Shown in pieces: positions 51,958-61,470 of a stretch of 64,000 nt of DNA (its first letter is position 1; each line of letters starts with the position of its first letter). The DNA comes from PMP191F sp047602185. GTDB taxonomy: Bacteria > Bacteroidota > Bacteroidia > Chitinophagales > Chitinophagaceae. The translations under genes and the position numbers were made by a program. The stretch is taken from contig JASGHY010000001.1 in assembly GCA_047602185.1 (NCBI GenBank), positions 1,426,001-1,490,000 of the forward strand. The letters run 5' to 3'. The notes under the pieces were generated by a model. It did no database searches, was not told the origin of the DNA, and worked only from the letters and a program-made list of their open reading frames with translations.

Positions 51958-54900
51958 TTAGAATTTATAGGTGACCACGAAGCTGTAATTGGCGCTTCTG
52001 TTCAGTTTGTAGTTAATGAAATCATGGTCTTTATCATAACCGGCCCCATTGGGCCCGTCATTAAAAATGCCGGCACCACCGGAGGTGCTATTGGTAGAAT
52101 TGCTGTACAGGATATAAGGCTTAGGGATAATATCAGCAGCATTCAGCCTGATCTCCAGTCGCTGTTTGGCCAGCAGCAGGCTCAACTGCAGGTCCACTAC
52201 ATCACGCGGTACTTCGTACTGCAGATACTGTTCATACGTACCGCCATATACGATCCTTCTGCCAAAACGACTATAAGCGATATTGAATCCCAGTAATTTC
52301 GACTGGTAATTCAATCCCAGGTTGATGACATAAGGTGCCAGTCCCTGGATAGGTCTGTCAGCACCTACCTTCATTTTAACGTACCGGTTGGTGGCACTGT
52401 CCAGGCGGGTATCGTAGGTTTCAATATGCCCTTTCAGATAAGAATAATTGCCGCTGATATAGAGATTTTTCAGGAAAGAGCCCGGTTTAATAAAGCCCAG
52501 TGACTTGCGCAGGTCTACCTCAAAACCTTTGCCTATAGCCTTGTCCAGGTTCTGGTATACCAATCCATTGGTAGGATTGCCCAGCATGAAGAACCTTTCT
52601 ACCGGGTTGGTAAAGTCTTTATAGAAAAAAGATACCGAAGCTATCTCATTACCGGATGGATAATACTCTACGCGCATATCATAGTTTTTTACGCGGGTAG
52701 TTTTCAAACCCTCCAGGCCATATACATACAATTGCTCAGGAAAGTCAAAATAGATATAAGGGCTGCGTTCGGCAAAATCAGGACGAGCCAGGGTTTCTCC
52801 ATAAGCAAGGCGAAGGTTAAGTCTGGACGTGATACTATAAATAAGATTCACAGAAGGCAACCAGACTTTCTCTACAGGCATCACAGGCCAACGCAAAGAA
52901 TCACTGCCATCGTCTTCTATATACTGCGTTTTTACCTGCATATTGTTCTCTTCATAACGAACACCTCCGGAAAGGCGTACCGATTGCAGTAAACGAAGAT
53001 CACCCATAAAGTAAGCTGATTTTATCACCTGGTTACCATTATAGCCATCTCCGGTAGTGGAAGTACTGAAATAAGTAGGCCGGTAAGCGATGTATTGTTT
53101 CAACAGGTTTTCCTGCGTAACGATCTGTTCATAGGCGAGTCCTTTTTTCCGGTTGATCCATTCCTGGTCAGCATCATCTATCACCCTGAAACCGGTACCA
53201 CTGTACACAGATTCACGGTCGGAATAGGAATAACCCACTTTGAGCTGCTGGGTATTACGGGCTATAGTAAACGGAACAGTGATGCTTCCGCCGGCATTGC
53301 GGCGCTTCTCTTTCAGCCTGCTGGCAAACAGCGCACCCCAGCTTATAAAAGCTTCTTTGAAATTATAGGTATAGGTCCCGTTCTCGGCCTGCATGCCCAT
53401 TACATAACGGGTATCGGGTTGATCCCTGTCCAGCGTGTTCCTGTCCGCAAACCATTCAAGTTTTACGACATTATGTCCAATTGTATGTTCCCCTTCCAGC
53501 CTGTTCTGGATCACCGTATTGATAAGCGGGTTGGAAGTAGTGATATTGACTGTTTTCTGCTGGTTAAAATCAAAGCCCAGGTCATTATCAAACTGGTTAT
53601 TGAACCGCCGGTTGTACAGGTTCTTGAAAGATACCCTGTGATGATTGCTTTTCCAGGCCATATTGAACAGTGCGCCAAGAGAAGTAATGAACTTGTAGCG
53701 GTCAGTGTTGTAAGAAGAATTGGACAGGTTTCGTTTTTCGCCTGTTTCTATGGATTGCTCATTGCGATAGGTAGCGCCTGCAGTGAATCCTATAGACTGG
53801 TTATTGCCAAATTTATGCAGCATGCCACCGGCCAGCTGGTAATTCTGCACGGGTGCATAAGCATAATTATATACAGTCCAGTTGGCAGGAATGCGACTGC
53901 CCACCTCTGCCATATATGCTTTATCATTTTTAAACAAAGCGGCAACATAGTCATGAGGTTGCAGGGTGCTCAGGTACCAATCCCGCTGACTTCCTTTGGC
54001 CGCAAAATAATCACCGCTATAACGCTGGCGGTCCTGCATTTGCTTGCCCATAGAGAAAGCATTGAAACCAGTACCCACCGTAACATCAAAAAAATTTCTG
54101 TCCGGTACATCTTTGGTATTGATCTGTACCAATCCTCCTGTAAACTCACCCGGCATATCCGGGGTGGCTGTTTTATTGATCACGATATTATCGATCATGC
54201 TGCTGGGTACAATATCAAAACTGAAATTTCGCCGGTTTGGCTCTGTACTGGGCAGCATGGATCTGTTGATCAATACATTGTTATAGCGATCACTCATACC
54301 CCGGATGGTCACAAATTTATCCTGCTGTATCACTACACCGCTTACACGCTTCAATACCTGCGCTGCATTGTTGTCTGCCGTTACCTTTATCTGTGCCGTG
54401 CTGATACCATCGCTGATGGAGGCATTATTTTTCTGACGCAGGTAGAGTGCTGCTACCGATTCCTTTCTTACGGAAGAGGTAACTACCACACCTTGCAGGC
54501 TTCCTTTCTGGCGCTTCAGGGTAATAGTCAGCTCAAATGATTCGTTCTCTTTAATGACAATATCCCGGATCAGCTTTTTTTCATAGCCAACAAAAGAAAC
54601 TTCGGCTTCATAGGTACCATGCGGCAGAGCAAGGGAAAAGCCTCCTTCCATATCAGTGGTAGCACCGTTATTATTTACGAGTACAGTGGCCTGCGCTACC
54701 GGTTGACCGTTTTCTTCATCCAATACTTTTCCGGTGATCTTTCCTTTAGGAGTAACAGGCGCTTTTTTACGAATAATATAAGCCCCCCCGCTGAACACAT
54801 ACTCATAACTGGTATTGCGCAGCACAGCCTGCAAGGCCTGCGAAACAGTTACCTGCTCCAGTTTGATGGTCACTCTCTGCGTACCATCTACTACCTCTTC

Positions 54901-55140
54901 ACTGTAATTGATGATCACATGGGCTTTTTCTTCGATCTGCCGGAAAACAGTTTTCAGCGGTGCCTGTTCCAGCGCAAGTGAAATTCTGGTAGTAGTAGTC
55001 TGTGCCCAAACCGGTCTTGTACAGAGCAGCAAACAGCTCAGCCATAACAAGGGCAGGACGTATAAACGCATCAGGCGCTGTTGATTTAGGGCAATAGAAT
55101 CCCTGCACGGCAGGGGCCGTGTTCGTGTACACTTGTTCAT
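51958..55140 (-). CDS. TonB-dependent receptor with STN and carboxypeptidase-like domains
   Basis: A 1060-residue outer-membrane receptor. Signal region; STN (secretin/TonB N-terminal) domain at about 50-125 (ISLALEQAPLKTVFRQIEEK), which contacts the FecR anti-sigma factor; carboxypeptidase-regulatory-like domain at about 132-215 (GKITGKVLDEENGQPVAQAT); plug (VLKRVSGVVIQQDKFVTIRGM, then GEFTGGLVQINTKD); barrel to the end (YSFVVTYKF). An in-frame ATG at 55071 would give a shorter signal peptide. With the upstream FecR and ECF sigma genes it forms a trans-envelope signalling unit. The ligand is unknown. Confidence 0.93.
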   Translation of the reverse strand: MNKCTRTRPLPCRDSIALNQQRLMRLYVLPLLWLSCLLLCTRPVWAQTTTTRISLALEQAPLKTVFRQIEEKAHVIINYSEEVVDGTQRVTIKLEQVTVSQALQAVLRNTSYEYVFSGGAYIIRKKAPVTPKGKITGKVLDEENGQPVAQATVLVNNNGATTDMEGGFSLALPHGTYEAEVSFVGYEKKLIRDIVIKENESFELTITLKRQKGSLQGVVVTSSVRKESVAALYLRQKNNASISDGISTAQIKVTADNNAAQVLKRVSGVVIQQDKFVTIRGMSDRYNNVLINRSMLPSTEPNRRNFSFDIVPSSMIDNIVINKTATPDMPGEFTGGLVQINTKDVPDRNFFDVTVGTGFNAFSMGKQMQDRQRYSGDYFAAKGSQRDWYLSTLQPHDYVAALFKNDKAYMAEVGSRIPANWTVYNYAYAPVQNYQLAGGMLHKFGNNQSIGFTAGATYRNEQSIETGEKRNLSNSSYNTDRYKFITSLGALFNMAWKSNHHRVSFKNLYNRRFNNQFDNDLGFDFNQQKTVNITTSNPLINTVIQNRLEGEHTIGHNVVKLEWFADRNTLDRDQPDTRYVMGMQAENGTYTYNFKEAFISWGALFASRLKEKRRNAGGSITVPFTIARNTQQLKVGYSYSDRESVYSGTGFRVIDDADQEWINRKKGLAYEQIVTQENLLKQYIAYRPTYFSTSTTGDGYNGNQVIKSAYFMGDLRLLQSVRLSGGVRYEENNMQVKTQYIEDDGSDSLRWPVMPVEKVWLPSVNLIYSITSRLNLRLAYGETLARPDFAERSPYIYFDFPEQLYVYGLEGLKTTRVKNYDMRVEYYPSGNEIASVSFFYKDFTNPVERFFMLGNPTNGLVYQNLDKAIGKGFEVDLRKSLGFIKPGSFLKNLYISGNYSYLKGHIETYDTRLDSATNRYVKMKVGADRPIQGLAPYVINLGLNYQSKLLGFNIAYSRFGRRIVYGGTYEQYLQYEVPRDVVDLQLSLLLAKQRLEIRLNAADIIPKPYILYSNSTNSTSGGAGIFNDGPNGAGYDKDHDFINYKLNRSANYSFVVTYKF

Positions 55141-55198
55141 TACGTGATGATGTATTAATAATTAATCATGGCGGTAGTTCCTTCTCCGGGAACCTGCT

Positions 55199-56200
55199 TT
55201 AATCGATGATGATCCTGTTGTTTTTCATAGTATACCGGATGCCATTCATCAGCCTCAGTTGTTCCATGATCTCGGTGATGCTGTTGTGGCGGAAAGTAGC
55301 TGAAAAGCGTTTGTCCAGCATGGCTTTGTTACGGATATCGAAATTCACGGGATAATTATGACTGAGCTGACTGGTGATCTGCGCAAGGGTGGCATTCCGG
55401 AATATGTACACCCCCTGCATCCAGCCAAATACAGCAGCAGTATCGGTAATGGTCTTTACAAAAGCATCTTCCTGTTTATGCAGAATAGATTGATCTCCCG
55501 GCAACAGCAACATCGTCGGTTCTTTTTCTCCCGGTTTACGTACGCCTACTTTTCCGGTGCGCACGCTTACAATGCCATTGGCTTCATCAGCATAATCGCG
55601 TACACTGAAAGAAGTACCCAATACCTGTACTTCCATATGACCCGTATGCACAATAAACGGAAGAGTTGTATCGCGGTGTACCTCAAAAAAAGCTTCCCCT
55701 TCATCCAGGAATACATCGCGCGTGGAACCATTGAATGTTTGAGGAATACGGAGCCTGGTGCCACCGGCTACTGTAATAATACTGCCATCGGCCAATTGCA
55801 CACGTGTTCTTTTACCATCCGGCACCTGTACCATTTTATAAACAAGTGATTCCTTATTCTCTTTATCCTTTTGATAAAGGGTATACATCCAGGCTCCCGC
55901 GATCAGCAGGGCCGCTATGCAGGCCGCTTTTACTGACCAGGAAAGAACCGGCAGCCTGCGTACCACAGCAGGTGACGTTACCGGTTTTCTTTGTTTACGG
56001 TGTTTTGCCAGGGCAGCTTCTACCTGTGCAACAGGCAGCTCTTCCACCTGTATCTCATTCCATTCCCCGGAAGGATACAGGGCTTCCAGCTCAGCAGTAG
56101 TGTGCATGTTCATTACTTCCAGCAAGACATTGATCTCACTGTTTGATAATTTGCCCTGGTAGTAAAGTATAATGTGTTCGCGGATGTCTGCCTGTTTCAA
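55199..56200 (-). CDS. FecR family anti-sigma regulator
   Basis: A 333-residue inner-membrane protein. Cytoplasmic anti-sigma part (about 1-85), one membrane helix near 88-108 (AACIAALLIAGAWMYTLY), the FecR domain (VQVPDGKRTRVQLADGSIITV, TRDVFLDEGEAFFEV, FIVHTGHMEVQVLGTSFSVRDY) and a C-terminal DUF4974/STN-contacting domain (IFRNATLAQITSQLSHNYPVNF). It relays receptor occupancy to the ECF sigma factor encoded just upstream. Confidence 0.92.
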   Translation of the reverse strand: MKQADIREHIILYYQGKLSNSEINVLLEVMNMHTTAELEALYPSGEWNEIQVEELPVAQVEAALAKHRKQRKPVTSPAVVRRLPVLSWSVKAACIAALLIAGAWMYTLYQKDKENKESLVYKMVQVPDGKRTRVQLADGSIITVAGGTRLRIPQTFNGSTRDVFLDEGEAFFEVHRDTTLPFIVHTGHMEVQVLGTSFSVRDYADEANGIVSVRTGKVGVRKPGEKEPTMLLLPGDQSILHKQEDAFVKTITDTAAVFGWMQGVYIFRNATLAQITSQLSHNYPVNFDIRNKAMLDKRFSATFRHNSITEIMEQLRLMNGIRYTMKNNRIIID

Positions 56201-56286
56201 GAATAGACTGTTTACACAGAGAAGTAAAAAAGCGGAAAGAAAAGGACAGGTAGCTGTATTAAGGAATTGTTACCAGTAAAAACAGG

Positions 56287-56838
56287 CTAAAAATAGAGAA
56301 ACAGGAGAGCCGTGAGCCTGGCACGTAATATTTTACTGACACTGCTCACATAACGCATTACGGTTTTAATGGAAATACCTTCCCGGTCTGCGATCTCCCG
56401 GTAATTCAATCCCTCTTCTTTACTGAGAATAAAACAGCGTGCTTTGACAGGGTCTATTTCTGCCAGTGTTTTAGCTATAAGGGCTTCCTTCTCCTGCAGA
56501 AATGCGTTGGTGCGTTCATCTTCCTGCGCTTCTGTAAAATGTAATTCATGCAGGGAAGCGAGAGCAGCAGATTCTTTCAATGCTTTGCGGGTAAAATGAA
56601 AAAAACAATGACGGGCGGTAGTAAAGAGATAATATAGCGCTTCCGTTTCATCCGCCGGGAGGCGGTTCCTGTTTTCCCAGAGCTGTAGAAAAACGGTCTG
56701 GGTAAGATCTTCTGCTACAGTGGCATCTCCACTCACTTTATTGAGATAGGCCAGCAGCCGGGGGTAAGCCATGCGGAAAAGCTGGTCAAATTGCTTTTCG
56801 TTATAATGTATCAGTTTCCCGGCCGGAGTTTTTGGCAT
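56287..56838 (-). CDS. ECF RNA polymerase sigma factor (FecI-like)
   Basis: A 183-residue ECF sigma factor. Region 2 (QLFRMAYPRLLAYLNKVSGD, DLTQTVFLQLWENRNRL) and region 4 (CFILSKEEGLNYREIADREGISIKTVMRYV) are complete. It is the first gene of the sigma/FecR/receptor/lipoprotein/cargo/porV run on the minus strand and most likely directs transcription of the genes that follow. The longer minus-strand frame at 56811-57167 overlaps its start and is not regarded as real. Confidence 0.92.
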   Translation of the reverse strand: MPKTPAGKLIHYNEKQFDQLFRMAYPRLLAYLNKVSGDATVAEDLTQTVFLQLWENRNRLPADETEALYYLFTTARHCFFHFTRKALKESAALASLHELHFTEAQEDERTNAFLQEKEALIAKTLAEIDPVKARCFILSKEEGLNYREIADREGISIKTVMRYVSSVSKILRARLTALLFLYF

Positions 56839-57187
56839 AAACAGTTAATAGCGGCGCAAAGGTACGCATGCGAAGTAAAATATCTATGTATCAAATTAAT
56901 CAAATCGTTAAATATGACCACTACGCAATGGTTTGTATAGATCCCGGCTTGAAAAGAAAAGAATAATAAATGTACAGCACTCTCCGGAACGTTGATCATA
57001 TTATGACCGGCAATAAAAAACAATAAATGTAAAATACATTTTTCACTGGCAAAATACCCATTAATGAGTATTGTATGGAAACGGTTTAATACACTTCGAT
57101 GGCATTCCAAAAAATAATATTGTTGAGGCAACAAACCTGTTACATCAACCGTTCCGGCATTCAGCATTACCCTATATTACACGATAC
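56839..57187. promoter_or_regulatory. Divergent promoter region with a palindrome
   Basis: About 350 AT-rich bases between the divergent sigma-factor gene and the next plus-strand gene. AAATGTA (57025-57031) and TACATTT (57035-57041) form a perfect 7-bp dyad. No exact -7 element stands out and no gene is seen. Confidence 0.35.
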
Positions 57188-58288
57188 ATGAAAGCAATGA
57201 AAATGATCAATATTCCTATAGTGTTCTGTACACTGTTCTTTTTGTCTTCAGTGTACATTAGTAAGGCCCAGGTGCCGGCCGGCCACCTGCCATGCGCTCC
57301 CTTCTGTGTCTATGCTAACGTACCATCTAAATTAACCGTCTCCTGTATCGATGCTGTGTGTAAACCCTGCAATGAGAAACGGGAAAAAGACCGTAAAGAG
57401 CATCAGGCAGAAGAAAAGTGCGCGATGGAAAGAAGAGCAAAGGAAGATGTAGCAAGACAAGAATTAATGAAGAAGGTGGTTGCAGAGCAGAAAAAGCAAA
57501 TAGCAGCCATCAGGCAGCAACGCAAGGAGAGTGAAGTGGTAGTAGTAGCGCCTGTTGTCAAAACCAATAATTATATCCCTCCCTCTAAAACGGAAATAAT
57601 GGTTGACGCCAAAAATTTCCCTACGTGGATGCCAGAGGTCGATAAACAGACCGGGCTGTTAGGCTTCAAAGAATACAAGGGAGACCCCGCAGTTTGGAAA
57701 ATAACACCGCGTTTTGTGAAAGAAGGTGGGCTGGAAGCAGGAAATACATCTTTTTTTACAGCCGGAGATAATTTTGCTGTAGTAACCCTGTCTACAGCGG
57801 GGCGAAGACAGGGAGATTGTGGCGGAGAGATCTTTCTCATGACCCAGGCTGTAATAGACAGAAAAGGGAATACGCTCATCAACGGTGGACAGGGCAATAA
57901 GCTTCAACTAGTAAGGGGGGTGCCCTTCGTCATAAAAGCAGTAGGAACCTCAGCCACTTACTCCTGTTCACAGGAAATTTATAGCATCAAAGAACAAAGA
58001 AAAGTGGCAGATATACCTGGCAACTTCATGGGTGATAAAGGCTATAACATTATCTTCTCGGGCTTGGAATTTACAACCGGCAATAGCTATTCCATTAGGG
58101 AAGAAGTCATCAATCAACTAAAAGAACTTTATGTAGATCAGCTATATGATGTAGCCATTGTGTATTATTCCAAAAGCATAGGCTGGGCTGACGGGAAAAA
58201 TAATAATGGCCCCTGGACAGCTTATCTGATGAGCAAAAAGGGGGCATTTAAAGCTATACAGGGACAAGGCCCCATCTACATGAAGTAA
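57188..58288 (+). CDS. Hypothetical exported protein with coiled coil
   Basis: A 366-residue protein from ATG 57188. A signal peptide (VYISKAQ) is followed by a cysteine-rich segment (CAPFCVYANVPSKLTVSCID, VCKPCNEK) and a highly charged coiled coil (REKDRKEHQAEEKCAMERRA). A C-terminal globular domain contains FPTWMPEVDKQTGLLGFKEY and CGGEIFLMTQAVIDRKGN. No family is recognised. It is followed by the double-hairpin repeat and then the MORN/Sel1 gene. The frame upstream to 57071 has no signal character and is excluded. Confidence 0.6.
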   Translation: MKAMKMINIPIVFCTLFFLSSVYISKAQVPAGHLPCAPFCVYANVPSKLTVSCIDAVCKPCNEKREKDRKEHQAEEKCAMERRAKEDVARQELMKKVVAEQKKQIAAIRQQRKESEVVVVAPVVKTNNYIPPSKTEIMVDAKNFPTWMPEVDKQTGLLGFKEYKGDPAVWKITPRFVKEGGLEAGNTSFFTAGDNFAVVTLSTAGRRQGDCGGEIFLMTQAVIDRKGNTLINGGQGNKLQLVRGVPFVIKAVGTSATYSCSQEIYSIKEQRKVADIPGNFMGDKGYNIIFSGLEFTTGNSYSIREEVINQLKELYVDQLYDVAIVYYSKSIGWADGKNNNGPWTAYLMSKKGAFKAIQGQGPIYMK

Positions 58289-58315
58289 GTTTTCTATTCA
58301 AACTATTCAACATCC

Positions 58316-58416
58316 AATGTCGTTTAGTTAGTGGCTGGTGAAGACACCAGCCACGGGCATATCCCCCGGCGGGTGTCCGCACCCGCCGGAATGAAAGTTC
58401 TTAACTAAACGACATT
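58316..58416. repeat. 101-bp inverted repeat with two internal hairpins
   Basis: Outer arms AATGTCGTTTAGTTA (58316-58330) and TAACTAAACGACATT (58402-58416) are a perfect 15-bp inverted repeat. Inside are two perfect 10-bp GC-rich hairpins, GTGGCTGGTG/CACCAGCCAC (58331-58354) and CCGGCGGGTG/CACCCGCCGG (58366-58389), each with a 4-base loop. There is no coding capacity. The form suggests a MITE or a REP-type mobile palindrome. Confidence 0.85.
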
Positions 58417-58428
58417 GATTCTACATCC

Positions 58429-60510
58429 ATGAAATCGATCATCATAGGTTGCTTACTCATCATCATGAGCAGCACCATAACAGCGCAAACAAGTATAACA
58501 GATGCCGCAGGCAATAAGTACACCGGTGCTTTTGTAAAAACTGATTTTACAGGAGACGGCAGTTGCGTTTATACCGACGGCAGCCAGTATACCGGAAGCT
58601 GGAAAGACGGTATATACAACGGAACAGGTTCCTTTACCTGGAAAAACAGAGATGTGTACAAAGGAAGTTGGCAGAACGGCAAGCCTCATGGCGATGGTAA
58701 ACTCACTGCTGCCAACGGCGAAGTACTGGAAGGTCAGTGGCAAAATGGAGAAATGATAAAAGCCTCTTTATTGCTGCCCGATAACAGGATTGCCTATACC
58801 GGAGAATGGAAAAACAATGTATATCATGGCCGTGGCAAACAGGTCATTGGCGATGAAACCTATTACGGCCAGTTTGCAAACGGTCAAAGAAACGGTAAGG
58901 GAGAATTGTATGTGCAGGTTGGCAGGAACCAGCTATTGTACAAGGGCGACTTTGCCAATGGGGAGATCTATACCGGTCAGATCATCTACCCCGACGGCAG
59001 TTATTACGAAGGCCAGATAAGCATGAACCTCCCCAATGACAGGAGGGGGAAAATGGTCAAAAAGATCAATGGAAAAATAGTAGAACAGATGATGTTCTTT
59101 TGGCGAAACGGCCAGCGGATGATAAAAGGAACCCGGACTTATTACAAGAACGAAAAAGAAGATATCTCCTGTACAGGACTTTGGGACGGAGACAGCCTCT
59201 TGCTGGGAATAAGTTATTACAAGGATAATAAATCAGCCGAAGGCCCGGACACATACAGCTCTTACTTTCCGGATATGAAAGTGCTTCAAAAGGCGCAGGC
59301 AAAAGAGGTAAAAGCCATGTTTGAAATGGCCGTTACCGCCACTAACCACAACGATGGCCGATTCGCTATGGAATGGTTGGACCTGTGTGACATCCAAAAG
59401 TATGCCCCGGCCAAATACTTGCGGGGGCAGATACATTGTGCAGGGAAATTCAACAATATTCGAAAAGATACAGCCTATGGAAACCGGCTTAAGAGAGAAA
59501 GCCTTGACGGGTTGACTGTATTGGCTGAAAACAATAATGAACAAGCCCTGGTACTGCTGGCTTCCTATGCCATGGAGAACCAGCAATTCGACAAAAGCCA
59601 GGCATACGCTCAAAAGGCTGCTGCTCTGGGTAATACAGATGGCATGATCGTTATGGGCCTGCACTACCTGTATGGCTGGGCTGTAGCACAAAATGAAGCG
59701 ACTGCCCTTGAGTGGTATAACAAAGCTGCCGCTAAAGGTGATGGAATGGCGATGTACTTACTTTCTTCCTATTATTTAAATAGCGTAAAAAGCCAGGAAA
59801 ACGAAAATAAAGGGTTGGAGTGGCTCAAAAGATCGGCAGCGGCATTGTATGGAAACGCCTGTGAAGAATTAGGCAATTATTACAGCAACAAAGGAAACGA
59901 AACGGAGGCCCTGCATTATTACAGGCTGGGGTTGTGGTTGGGTAATATAGGGTGTTGTTTTCAATATGCCTTCCTCTGTAAACTGGATGGCGAGAATACA
60001 GTCCATGCACAGCGGGCAATAGAACATGCAGCTGAATATATGCATCCCGAAGCTATTGAATTCCTCGGAAACGCCTACCTGAACGGATACAAAGAGTTGG
60101 ATATAGAAGCCAATCATGATAAAAGACCTCATGTATATTTTGAAATGCTGGCCGATGAGGGCAACGAGAAAGCTATACTGATGGTTATTAATTTGTACCG
60201 GGAAGACAATCGCTCCTATTCAAAGACTTATAAAAGCAATCAAAAAGCGGTGGAGTGGCTGATAAAAGGAGAGGCAATGGGCTATACTTCGACCATGATC
60301 ATGCTCGCAGACGCATACTACAACGCACAACTTGGCTTAACTAAAAACAGGCAGGAAGCCTTTACATTGTACCTGAAGGCGGCCAAAAAAGGAACCATTT
60401 CACCCTTGTTGATCACCTGCTACAAAGAAGGTGAAGGAGTGAAGAGAGACAAAAAAGCGGCAGAATACTGGGAAATGAAATATGCCGAACAACAAAGAAG
60501 CACTCAATAA
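58429..60510 (+). CDS. Exported MORN- and Sel1-repeat protein
   Basis: A 693-residue protein with a signal peptide (SSTITAQ). Residues about 25-215 hold eight or so MORN repeats (YTGSWKDGIYNGTGSFTWKN, YKGSWQNGKPHGDGKL, YTGEWKNNVYHGRGKQ). Residues about 350-690 form Sel1-like/TPR helical repeats (SQAYAQKAAALGNTDGMIVM, ALEWYNKAAAKGDGMAMYLL, AFTLYLKAAKKGTISPLLI). MORN blades often bind membranes or partner proteins and Sel1 arrays form scaffolds. It heads a run of three small exported-protein genes and probably organises them. Confidence 0.88.
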   Translation: MKSIIIGCLLIIMSSTITAQTSITDAAGNKYTGAFVKTDFTGDGSCVYTDGSQYTGSWKDGIYNGTGSFTWKNRDVYKGSWQNGKPHGDGKLTAANGEVLEGQWQNGEMIKASLLLPDNRIAYTGEWKNNVYHGRGKQVIGDETYYGQFANGQRNGKGELYVQVGRNQLLYKGDFANGEIYTGQIIYPDGSYYEGQISMNLPNDRRGKMVKKINGKIVEQMMFFWRNGQRMIKGTRTYYKNEKEDISCTGLWDGDSLLLGISYYKDNKSAEGPDTYSSYFPDMKVLQKAQAKEVKAMFEMAVTATNHNDGRFAMEWLDLCDIQKYAPAKYLRGQIHCAGKFNNIRKDTAYGNRLKRESLDGLTVLAENNNEQALVLLASYAMENQQFDKSQAYAQKAAALGNTDGMIVMGLHYLYGWAVAQNEATALEWYNKAAAKGDGMAMYLLSSYYLNSVKSQENENKGLEWLKRSAAALYGNACEELGNYYSNKGNETEALHYYRLGLWLGNIGCCFQYAFLCKLDGENTVHAQRAIEHAAEYMHPEAIEFLGNAYLNGYKELDIEANHDKRPHVYFEMLADEGNEKAILMVINLYREDNRSYSKTYKSNQKAVEWLIKGEAMGYTSTMIMLADAYYNAQLGLTKNRQEAFTLYLKAAKKGTISPLLITCYKEGEGVKRDKKAAEYWEMKYAEQQRSTQ

Positions 60511-60521
60511 ATAATTGTAGT

Positions 60522-61016
60522 ATGAAAGCATGGATACTATGTATGATGGCAGGATTGATCTCCTGTCACCTTACAGCGCAGCCACTGAACACATTGGAGA
60601 AATTGCTGAACAAAGAACTGGCTGTAACTTTAAAGAGCCCGGGTATCAGTGATTATTTGAATGGGGAGGAGTTGAATGTAATAGTTCCCTTTTCCATAAA
60701 GAACGACACCCTTCGTGTAACCCTGAAAAGAACGGATGCTGTTACAGGCAATTACAGGATAGAAGAACAGCAGGTAGCCTTACAACAAATCGGATCATTG
60801 GGCAAAGATGGTACCCTGATCTTTAATACAAAAGAACCGGTACAACGAAGGATCACCAGTTATTACGATGGCCAGATCAGTAACAGTACAGCTATGGCGC
60901 CTCACTGCTGGTTATATATAGGGATTGGTGCCAAAAGCGAAAAGCTGCAACAAAAGATCATTGAATTACTAGCGAAGGCTGGATATATGATCACAAAAGA
61001 TTCCTTGATAGATTAA
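60522..61016 (+). CDS. Hypothetical exported protein
   Basis: A 164-residue protein with a signal peptide ending HLTAQ. It is a compact alpha/beta protein: ELAVTLKSPGISDYLNGEE, LNVIVPFSIKNDTLRVTLKR, and a C-terminal GIGAKSEKLQQKIIELLAKA helix. No family is recognised. It starts 11 bases after the MORN/Sel1 gene and its stop codon overlaps the next start by one base, so the genes are translationally coupled. Confidence 0.6.
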   Translation: MKAWILCMMAGLISCHLTAQPLNTLEKLLNKELAVTLKSPGISDYLNGEELNVIVPFSIKNDTLRVTLKRTDAVTGNYRIEEQQVALQQIGSLGKDGTLIFNTKEPVQRRITSYYDGQISNSTAMAPHCWLYIGIGAKSEKLQQKIIELLAKAGYMITKDSLID

Positions 61017-61453
61017 TGATGAGAACTATAAAGATACTACTGGTGGTGTTGCTTTTTGCACACGCAGGCAGGGCTCAGCAAAAAGCTGCAGATTCCTTAC
61101 TGATGGTAAAGGACTTCCTCTATGAAATAAAATTGAGCATACCGGCCAAAAGCGATGAGGTAACCGGCAGCATAAACAAGCTGCAAACATTGCTGCGTCG
61201 GGAGCCTTTCTACCGTCAATTAATCGGGCGCCAGATAGCGATTGTAATGCCCGGTAATACGACAGTATCCAAAGAGATGATACAACAATTTAAGTTCATT
61301 GTACAGTCTGCCGCTTTACTGCGTAGTGATTTGAAACAGGCTGGCTTACAGAGTAAAGCTGCGCAAAATGAGGTAAAATATTTAAATCGGAATATCCAAC
61401 CTCTCGCAGACCAGTTAACTGGTTACAGCAAAAAAGCAATGGAAGTTCAATAA
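61016..61453 (+). CDS. Hypothetical exported helical protein
   Basis: A 145-residue protein (MMRTIKILLV or the second ATG) with a signal peptide ending GRAQ. The rest is almost entirely helical and coiled-coil-like (LLMVKDFLYEIKLSIPAKSD, FKFIVQSAALLRSDLKQAG, NRNIQPLADQLTGYSKKA). The start of the mature part (ADSLLMVKDFLYEI) weakly resembles the next gene (LDSLEYVKERLALI), so the two may be distant paralogues. The function is unknown. Confidence 0.6.
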   Translation: MMRTIKILLVVLLFAHAGRAQQKAADSLLMVKDFLYEIKLSIPAKSDEVTGSINKLQTLLRREPFYRQLIGRQIAIVMPGNTTVSKEMIQQFKFIVQSAALLRSDLKQAGLQSKAAQNEVKYLNRNIQPLADQLTGYSKKAMEVQ

Positions 61454-61470
61454 TTTCAAATGCACCAGAC

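Noticed and set aside
53095..54540. Long plus-strand frame of 481 codons
   Set aside because: It lies wholly antisense to the TonB receptor gene, whose domains are unambiguous; the frame has no signal, motif or plausible composition.
56811..57167. Minus-strand frame of 118 codons upstream of the sigma factor
   Set aside because: It overlaps the sigma-factor start and crosses an AT-rich promoter region; the peptide has no coherent character.
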